A stretch of DNA of 13,442 bases, taken from the NCBI GenBank assembly GCA_009602725.1, contig WELB01000019.1, positions 644,212-657,653 of the forward strand, in the 5' to 3' direction. Shown here in pieces: positions 1 to 7,335 of this stretch (the stretch's first letter is position 1; every line of letters begins with the position of its first letter). The stretch is from Spirogloea muscicola. Lineage: Eukaryota > Streptophyta > Zygnematophyceae > Spirogloeales > Spirogloeaceae. The notes beneath the pieces are model-generated. The model was not told the origin of the DNA and made no database searches. It worked only from the letters and a program-made list of their open reading frames with translations. Made by a program: the position numbers and the translations under genes.

Positions 1-17
1 GGGGGGGGGGGGGGGGG
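1..17. repeat. Poly-G run at window edge
   Basis: The window opens with 17 consecutive G residues followed directly by ordinary mixed sequence. A homopolymer exactly at an edge is typical of a contig end or a sequencing artefact, but a genuine G tract cannot be excluded from sequence alone. Confidence 0.9.
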
Positions 18-1869
18 ATTACAGGTTTTGATTCGGATTGTTCTGTATTTTCTTCTTATGCTGTGGGACTGTTAACAATTCTCAATGTTGGCCTTTCATT
101 GGAATGTTTTCTTTCAGCCTGGCCAATGAGATCGACAGTTCCTTTTGGTTTGCTGGTTGTAGAGCCTAGCATGTCAGTATTTGTCGTTTTCTAGACTTAA
201 TCGACGCCATTGTGCCATTGACGCCCTCTCGCATGACAAGCCCCGTCAAACCTTGTCAGTTGTTCCGCCTGCGCCTGTCAGTCTCGCTCCAGCTCGCGCT
301 TTCGCAGTGCACTACATGCTGCAATTTGGCTGATGCTTCTACAAACTGCTGGGCTGACACTTTTTCCGGTGCAAGCTACTCTAGCTTGCGGATGCTGATT
401 AGGGGCTATTGAGTTACTCTGATCTGCTGTTGCTCACACGTGGATACCGACATCCATCTGATTCTCCCTCAGCACCCTCTCATGCTTTGTAGTGTAGTCC
501 TTGTCCGGCACTTCTTTCTTTGGCTTTGGACATTGACCATTCTTTTTGGGTTGGCTTTGCCAGCCCCTCTTCTCTATGGGCGAGCACTTCTCTATTGAGC
601 ACCCAGTCATGGGAGCCACTTGAGTAGCTGTGGGTATAGCGCATTTGGCCCCTTCGGGTTGTCAACTCTTCTTTGGGCTGGCAATTCACGGCTGTCGCCC
701 CCTTTCTGGACGACCTTTAATCTGTGGGGCTGGTTTTCACAGCCCTTGCACCCTTTCATCCAGCTGCTTCTTGATTTACTCAATAGCCATCGGCAACAAT
801 AGTGGGAGGCTCTAAAGAAGAGATGACATCGACCTTCGAGAAGAAAACAGCTCTTTCAAAGGAAGACGACGGCTTTGAACGGCCTAGCCCAACAGGAATG
901 AATGAACAAGGTCCGAAAGGGCCGGAAGGCGCAACATCATGAAACCAATCTCCCTCACTTCTGCAAATGGACGCTATTCTGTGAATAACCTCTATAGTCA
1001 ACAAATGCAGATTGGAGTGACTAAGTGGTGGGAAAGAGTCGCCCTATCGAATACTGAAGGCAGCAGCCTAGGCGCGGCCTGTCCGTGAAGTGCAATACAA
1101 ATGCCAAAATAAAAGTAGCTCTCCGACAGGGAGCAAGGGCTGTGGAAGTCAGCTTGCAACAGACTGAACAAGGTCCAGAAGAAAGGTCCGAAGACGCCGA
1201 TAAACTAGAACTAGCTGCAGAGAGAGAAGTCGCGCGGAGCGTATACAATAGAAGGGAGGCCAATTCAAGCCAAAACATCGTTCAGGCACAATCCAGTGCA
1301 GGATATAGTAAGGCTACAGAACACGTAGCCCTCTGCTAAGGTGCCTAAGATAACAGGGTGACCTCAGTACGCACGGGTGAGCACATGCAAAACCGACAAG
1401 CTAACCTGGGGGACCCGAGCGCCGCTACGAAGCCGGTGGCCAAGATGCAGGCAGAGTGCAAGGAGCAAGAAGGGTTGAAGAAGTGGCGCTCCGATGGGGG
1501 CTTCGGCTGTGATAAGCCAGCCCGACAGCATTGACAAGGTTCGAAGAGGCCAAACAGGCCTGAAGCGCTTAGCTTCCGACCTAAGCAAAGTCGCCGAATG
1601 ACGGGCGGGCCTCCTCAGTCCACCCGTGAGAGTAAGGAGCGGAAGGTCGACGCGGGGTGTTGAAAGGCGGTCTGGCGATGCTGTCCATGGGTTCCAAGAA
1701 TTTGGATTTGCTGTTTCTTTCAAGGCCTGACTGACGTGGGCCAAACCAAGAGGGAATGGTGGGGCCGGAGATTGGCTACAGGCCGCCCGCACAACTACTC
1801 GGCCTCCAGTCTCAACCGTCGGCCACCCGACGGCCGCGCCCCGCCGGACGATTGTCGGCCCCAAGGCCG
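18..1869. other. Region without a supportable gene
   Basis: This stretch of about 1.85 kb has only short open frames on both strands, none with a recognisable domain or with the strong GC bias seen in the exons of both real genes. A 39-codon ATG frame at 823-942 (plus) and an 84-codon frame from a GTG at 1085-1339 (plus) are hydrophilic and rich in Lys, Glu and Gln. They share an Asn/Thr-Glu-Gln-Gly-Pro stretch, which reflects a short similar DNA segment rather than clear homology. Small GC hairpins occur at 548-566 and 727-745. The region could hold exons of an upstream gene, a non-coding transcript, or distal promoter sequence of the LysM gene; I cannot choose between these. Confidence 0.5.
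548..566. repeat. Small hairpin in the upstream region
   Basis: GGGTTGGC and GCCAGCCC form an 8-bp stem with one G-T pair around a TTT loop. A related unit lies at 727-745 (GGGCTG and CAGCCC, 7-nt loop), and a partial copy begins near 675. The three share a GGGYTGG core. No function is assigned. Confidence 0.5.
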
Positions 1870-1910
1870 GCATTATCCGCGACCCATCGGAGAGGGGGTC
1901 GCCTCGACAG

Positions 1911-2033
1911 CACGTGCGTCAACGTGGAAGCATTTAACAGTTTTCATTCGCCAGAACCGGCTTCTCGGCGGGTGCCAGCCCGGAGGCCAGGTAGCCACGT
2001 CACTGGGTATCTGTCACGTCAGCATTTTGGCGC
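1911..2033 (+). promoter_or_regulatory. Probable promoter of the LysM gene: G-box, two CACGTCA and an E2F-like site
   Basis: The sequence shows a palindromic CACGTG G-box at 1911-1916, two direct CACGTCA motifs at 1996-2002 and 2015-2021 (19 bp apart), and TTTGGCGC at 2026-2033, a full match to the E2F consensus TTTSSCGC. All lie 155-277 bp upstream of the ATG at 2188. CACGT cores are bound by plant and algal bZIP or bHLH factors; E2F/DP sites commonly mark S-phase genes. That these sites are used here is inference from position and clustering. I see no convincing TATA box. Confidence 0.45.
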
Positions 2034-2187
2034 CACGCTGGACTTTGCCCCCCCCGACTTCCTCTTCCCCCCGCCATAGCCAGCTCCGTGAGGAGCACCG
2101 CCGGGCCCGAGCAGCTCGTAGCCGTTGGCGCCGTCTCGCGAGCAAGCTCAGGGCTGGCTCGCCGGCGCCGCCGGCCTCTCCGCCGCC

Positions 2188-5100
2188 ATGGCGGCCGCGT
2201 CCGTCGCCACGGCGGGCCGACTTCGGCCGCTCGCCGCGGCGCCCCACGGCCTCGGGTCGTCACTGCTGGGAGCACCTCCGCGGGGCACCGTCCCCAGGCC
2301 GGCCGTCCGCAGCCGCCGGCCCAAGCTCTTCCGCGTCCAGGCCCGCTCCCGCGTGAGTAGTCCGCCCCGGTTTCCGCCGTCGCCATCCGCTCTCGTCGAC
2401 CTGGAGGCAAGCGGAATGGCGCTGGCTTGATGCCACTGTACGAGCCGCAGCCAGCAGGGCTGACTGCGAGCGGCTGCGCCGCCGTCATCGATGCGCTGTG
2501 CGGTGCAGCGCTTCAAGCCGGTCAAGCCAAGCGAGATCAAGATCACCGTCAGAGAAGGCGACATATTGCTCCGCCTCTCCAAGGAATTCGACTGCTCGGT
2601 CAGCCAGTTTGCAGGCGCAAACCTCGACAAAATCCGGGATGTCAATAAGATCTACGCTGGTGACACTCTGCAGGTAGAGATTGCATTCGCTGACTCACAC
2701 ACAGAAACTGCTGCCGCTAGAGAGTTGCATTGGTCCCTCCTGAAATACTTGTATGTAGCCGGATATGCGTATGGAAAGTTGGCCTTGCATTCAACAAAGG
2801 CAAGTGAGTCCCAGTAATTTCTCAGTACCTCTTGGTGCTGCCAAAGGCAGACACTGATCCTGCTGGTTGTTGCTGCATCTTCAAATCTCGTAGGTGCCAG
2901 ACATTCCAAGCTCACGGCACAGGCTCGAGCAGCAGAGCAGGCCGGTTGTGCTAGCAGCCCGTAGACTCTATGTCGAGGATGACGACTATGACTACCGTGC
3001 GAGGCCCGAAGCTGACAGCAGGAGCTATGCAGCCGATAACCCGCGCTACACACAGAGCGTTGACGCCTCAGGCTCCCAATTCTCCCTCCCGGACATTCTA
3101 GGCAGCCCTCGCGAGTTTGCAGTGTACACTGCGGCAGTGGCCGTGCTCTCTGCTGCTGTCATTGCGACGCTCAAGTCCGTTTGGGGCGAGTCAAAAGAGC
3201 GCTCCTCCCAGAGCGCCGTGCCCACGGGCACAATGGACACCTCTTCCCAAGGAGGTGATCCTCATGCGCAGCGCCACATTGTTACATAGACTTACATAGA
3301 CATGAGGATAGTGATGGCGGCCTGCTTAGGCTCGCTCTCAAGCTGAGAGGCCAGGAGCATCTGACATGGTCACCAGTTGAGCAAAGGGGCACTTAGAAAA
3401 GAGAGATCTACATTAGTGGAAGGGTCGTACTGACAATGTCCTTGTGTTTCCTGCACCCTGACCGCCAGGACGTTCTCGGGACACGGCCGTGGCAGCCTTG
3501 CCATCAGGATCACAAGCAGTGGCTGCACTGCCACGATCGCCGGTGGTGGCTGCACTCAGTCCTCCAACATCGACCTCGTCTACGTCGGCGCCGACGTCCT
3601 CTTGGGCAGCCCCTCGGGCGCCTCCGCCTCCGAAGCCAAGCCGTGCGCCAGGCTGGTCTCTGAACCTCGGGCAGAAGACACCAGCCAAGACAGAGGCAGG
3701 CAAAGCTTCGCCGCCGTCACCACCGTCGACGCAGGAGCGGGCTTTCGCCAAGCCGGAGGCGGCTAAGGCCGCCCCTCGGGCGCCTCCGCCTCCGAAGCCA
3801 AGCCGTTCGCCAGGCTGGTCTCTGATCTTCGGGCAGAAGACACCAGCCAAGACAGAGGCAGGCAAAGCTTCGTCGCCGTCACCACCGCCGACGCAGGAGC
3901 GGGCACCCGCCAAGCCGGAGGCGGCTAAGGCCGCCCCTCGGGCGCCTCTGCCTCCGAAGCCAAGCCGTCCGCCAGGCTGGTCTCTGATCTTCGGGCAGAA
4001 GACACCAGCCAAGACAGAGGCAAGCAAAGCTTCGCCGCCGTCACCACCGCCGACAATGCAGCGGGCTCCCGCCAAGCAGGAGGCGGCTAAGGCCGCCCCT
4101 CGGGCGCCTCCGCCTCCGAAGCCAAGCCGTCCGCCAGGCTGGTCTCTGAACTTCGGGCAGAAGCCACCAGCCAAGATAGAGGCAGCCAAAGCTTCGTCGC
4201 CGTCATCGCCCCCGACAATGCAGCGGGAGGGCAAGGAAGTAGGGTCTCCGGGAGTCACAACCGATGTCTATGGTCAGCCGCTCGACCAATCCAAGGGGCG
4301 GAAGGTCCAGATGACCAACGGCAGCCCTGGATACGGGATGCCGCCGCCGCCGTCCCTATTGGCAGCCACGGGACCCTCGCCGTCGCCGGCCCTGAGCAGC
4401 GCAGTCAATGCAGACGCGCCGCGCTCCCAGCAGGTGGAGGCTGGCAAGAAGCCTGTGGAGGCAGAGAAGGAGCAGAAGCAGGGGCAGCCCTTCTTTCCTA
4501 CGACTGACGTGAAGCCCTTCGTGGAGGAGGCCAAGAAGCTCGAGAGTGGCTCCTCTCCGGCCAAGGGCAGTTTCACTGTAGCCAAGGCGGACGCTGCGCC
4601 TGCTACCAAGGAGCCCCTAGCGCAGATGAAGAAACAGGAGAATGAAAGGAATGGCTTCTTTCCAGCGTGGGCAAGTGGGGCAGCGTCGAAGGCAGCCACG
4701 TCTGCCTCCAATCTGGGGACTTGGGGCGTGGTGCAGGCCAGCCGCAGGGACAAGCAGGCCATCGTGGAAGCCGACACGAGCAGCGCGCTTCCCAGCCAAG
4801 GGCCGAGCGAGCTTGCGCAGTCCGTTGACGAGAAACAGCTGGTCTCGGCAGCAAGGAGGGGTTCGGAGCAAGCAAAGGCAGCATTGCGCACCGCCCAGGA
4901 CCCCACGCAGGGCAATGCTCTGGCCGGTGCATCAACGGTCAGCTGCGGCATCCTTGTGCCATGCCATTCTCGCTCTTGGCAGCCATGGCACACGTGGTTT
5001 AAGCCAAGGACAAGTTCTCGTTGAAACGGCAGGCGTAGCACAAGGTCAGGGATTGCACTGGAGGACAGAAGCCAAATGCCAAAAGGCACCTCCCAGCACG

Positions 5101-5847
5101 CTGGTAGGGCTGCGGTGCTCGTGTCTGACGTGGGCCTCCTTGCCTCTTGGGCTTGTTCAGGAAGACAAGGGAGGTGCTGCCAGTATGGGCGGCGAGAAGC
5201 GCAGAGACCATCTGACGAAGGCTCTTCAGGCTGTCATGCCTGCGGTTGCCATTGGGGCTGGTGCAGCAGGCGTGGTCGGAGGAGGTACGCCATCCCTCTG
5301 GCATTTCCATAGGCTTCTGAAATCTGTCTTGGAGTGTCTGGCTTCAGTTTGCTCTGGTCAAGTTTTACAATTACACGCTGTCTATGACGCTCACAAGCGA
5401 AGCATTGGAACATTGTTTTGATTGTGTGGTTGTGATTGTTGTAATTGGGCCAATGATGTCTATTGCAGTTGACGGATACTTTGAGATGGTCGGCCTCGCT
5501 GCTACCACCACCTTCATCACCTACGACCTCATCTGGGCGAGCTCCAGGTCTGCATTCCTCACAGCATAGTTTGCCTTCCCTGCCTAGACAGTTGCTGCTG
5601 CTCCTGGCTTCTGGGGTGGCAGCTCAAGGGTGCAAGGCTGCAAGCATAAGGAAGTATTTGATGCACTTGATAGGGACTGGCTTATGACCTGGTTGCTATG
5701 TCTGGCGATCATGAGATTGCGTCTAATACACAACTTGTACCTCCTAATGGCAGGGATCGGCTTATCAATCAAGTGAAGGGCATCACAGACCACAGGAAGC
5801 TTGGGAAATTTCTGCGGGACCGCAACATCGTCCAGGACCAGTGCTAA
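2188..5847 (+). CDS. Plastid-targeted LysM-domain membrane protein with Pro-rich tandem repeats (818 aa)
   Basis: Seven exons: 2188-2352, 2509-2673, 2894-3254, 3469-4937, 5161-5284, 5469-5547 and 5754-5847. All six introns are GT-AG with phases 0,0,1,0,1,2, and every junction closes the frame. The ATG is in strong context (GCCGCCATGGCG). Residues 1-55 are Ala/Arg/Ser-rich and acid-free, ending FRVQARSR, as in a chloroplast transit peptide. Residues about 66-112 are one LysM domain (ITVREGD at the start, YAGDTLQVP at the end). A hydrophobic helix lies at about 185-207. Four 54-residue Pro/Lys/Ala repeats occupy 277-484, each with a Pro-Gly-Trp-Ser-Leu core. A charged linker follows. Hydrophobic segments at about 741-761 and 767-784 precede a basic tail, DRLINQVKGITDH... 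to C818. LysM usually binds N-acetylglucosamine polymers; the ligand here is unknown. I do not recognise the full architecture. Splice sites are predictions, and exon 3 has the weakest donor (GTGATC). Confidence 0.83.
3606..4229 (+). repeat. Four tandem 162-bp coding repeats
   Basis: Units start at 3606, 3768, 3930 and 4092, with a spacing of exactly 162 bp (54 codons); the last is truncated at about 46 codons. Each begins AAPRAPPPPKPSR, continues PGWSL and GQK, then AK-rich and SPP segments and a Glu-rich end. Units differ by only a few residues each, for example Ala, Ser or Pro before the Pro-Gly-Trp core. The period is a multiple of three, so gain or loss of a unit keeps the frame. The opposite strand is also open over 3413-4258, a by-product of composition. 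Confidence 0.95.
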
Positions 5848-6313
5848 GCTGAAACGCCCGCACCCCATGTCATGACAAGCTTACAAGCAAGAGTGCTAGG
5901 AGCGAATTCTTGGACACTTTCCACAGCCTCCCTATATGGGAGGATGCAGACTTTGTCATGCATGTCATTCAATCTCTCCCACTGTACACGAATGTATAGA
6001 ATCTGATGCCCTCTTGAGTGGGAGGACATTTGTAGAGGACATTCTGCAGCCCTGTGCTGGCTGTACTCCAGCGGAAGAAGTTGTGACCCAACAGCGCGAC
6101 TGGATACTAGGCTGAGAGCCTGATGACCAGTCATTCGGAAGTCGTTCAAGCATCGTACAGCCCCTGGCCCTGTTTGGGTGATCAGGACAGGCCTGCCCGC
6201 ACCCGATGCTGCTGGTTTCAGTCCAGAGTTGGCCACCACCTCTAGGAAGTCGTGGGACTGTAGATGTGCCCTGACGACTCAAGGGCTTTTTGCTGCCCAG
6301 ACGTGTGACCTTT

Positions 6314-6318
6314 TGTAA
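6314..6318 (+). terminator. Candidate TGTAA polyadenylation signal
   Basis: TGTAA is the usual polyadenylation element in green algae. This copy lies about 470 nt after the stop codon of the LysM gene on the same strand. A second copy is at 6798-6802. A 5-mer occurs often by chance, so the assignment rests on position only. I found no equivalent TTACA downstream of FTSHI5 between 6850 and 7335. Confidence 0.35.
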
Positions 6319-7166
6319 GTGATGCTCAGATCACATCGAGCTATCATTCAACATTGTAGACAAGATTTTGCAGCATCACAGATCATAAGCATAGCAGACT
6401 TATGCACCGGATGCATATCATCATTACCACCAATGGTTGTCAAAGCGAAGGTTGCAATAAAGCACAGATGGGCTGTCTTTGGCCATTTGCAAAGAGTGTT
6501 GGCTGTTCTTGTCAACCCACTCTGAGATTAGCTGTTCCTCTCTACCACGTCGAATACACGGAAGGAGAATACATAGTACAGAAGGTAGAGGAGGGCATTC
6601 CTTCCTGCAACTCCTTTCGATGGTCTAACGCAGTAGCTTGGTGTACTGGCTAGTAGGTTCAATTAAACTCACATGAGTAGGCAAATTGTAGACGTATAAT
6701 GTGCAATTCGAAGGGCAGATATCCTCTCTTCAAGATCAAAGTCCTGCTAAAGCCGATTGCGCGTGAAGAACATGATGAAGCTAGCACAGCACTATGATGT
6801 AAAGCAACATGCAAACTCATACTCTGTGACACGATTACTACTATGATCATTAGATACACAGCAATGTAGTGTAGGCGTATGTCGATTGGCTCTCAGAAAT
6901 TCTCAATCATTTGTCTCATGCGTGATGGCAGCTTGTCTGAGTCAACAGATGGATACATTCGCTGCCTGTTGTGTTGAACTAAGAAGTAGCTAAGATAGCC
7001 TGAACACAACTAATGTGTGTCTCAACTCTGAAGAGTGCACTAGATAGGCCTGCAATTGCCTCTACAAGAAAGTCACTGCCATTGGCGATATGTCCTGCAT
7101 GTATCTGATGGCAGATCTAAGTGATTGCCCTGATCGCAAGTCGTCGACGAGGACCTAGGCTGATGC

Positions 7167-7189
7167 GCCGGCGGCAATAGCCCGCCGGC
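7167..7189. repeat. GC-only stem-loop downstream of FTSHI5
   Basis: GCCGGCGG (7167-7174) and CCGCCGGC (7182-7189) form a perfect 8-bp G/C stem around a 7-nt loop, CAATAGC, about 150 nt past the FTSHI5 stop on the minus strand. The surrounding DNA is much less GC-rich. It could fold in the 3' UTR or mark a transcript end; this is inference. Confidence 0.6.
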
Positions 7190-7335
7190 CGTCCCTGTCT
7201 CTATCTGAGGCGGCATTCAGGCTCCTGATGAAGGCCTGCTGACAGCACAAGGCAAACGAAGCTCAACCTGTAGGCCCAGAAGAGCTAAAAACAAGGCCAC
7301 ATTGCAGGCCCCTGTACACTATCTTAAGCCAACAA

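Larger units (their letters stand above)
5848..7335. other. Convergent intergenic region with both 3' UTRs
   Basis: The LysM gene ends at 5847 on the plus strand and FTSHI5 ends at 7336 on the minus strand, so the two converge over this 1.5 kb. The sequence becomes visibly AT-richer than the coding blocks, mainly from 6300 to 7130. Open frames here are short and resemble no family I know. A TGTAA at 6314-6318 could be the poly(A) signal of the LysM gene, and a GC-only hairpin lies at 7167-7189. I saw no tRNA, rRNA or transposase remnant. Confidence 0.65.

Noticed and set aside
1364-1873. 169-codon open frame on the minus strand upstream of the LysM gene
   Set aside because: No domain, no plausible targeting pattern and no supporting exon structure; long stop-free stretches arise by chance in GC-rich DNA.
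2125-2187. Earlier start for the LysM gene at 2125
   Set aside because: The codon there is TTG. The first in-frame ATG is 2188, in strong context and directly followed by a transit-peptide-like sequence.
3282-3301. Tandem 10-bp duplication TTACATAGAC as a mobile-element footprint
   Set aside because: It lies inside intron 3 of the LysM gene with no inserted sequence or terminal repeats around it; simple slippage is enough.
3413-4258. 281-codon open frame on the minus strand
   Set aside because: It is the reverse complement of the 162-bp repeat exon, with Gly/Ala/Arg-rich repeats forced by composition. The plus-strand frame links by matched phases to LysM and membrane exons.
4274-5089. 271-codon open frame on the minus strand
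   Set aside because: It covers exon 4 and the intron after it of the LysM gene, has no recognisable domain, and the plus-strand model explains the same DNA with matched splice phases.
5844-6239. 131-codon minus-strand frame between the two genes
   Set aside because: It overlaps the probable 3' UTR of the LysM gene, lacks GC-rich codon use and matches no family I know.
6772-6778. C-box-like ATGATGA suggesting a C/D snoRNA
   Set aside because: No CTGA D box within a usual distance; the nearest is about 165 nt away, and no flanking terminal stem was seen.
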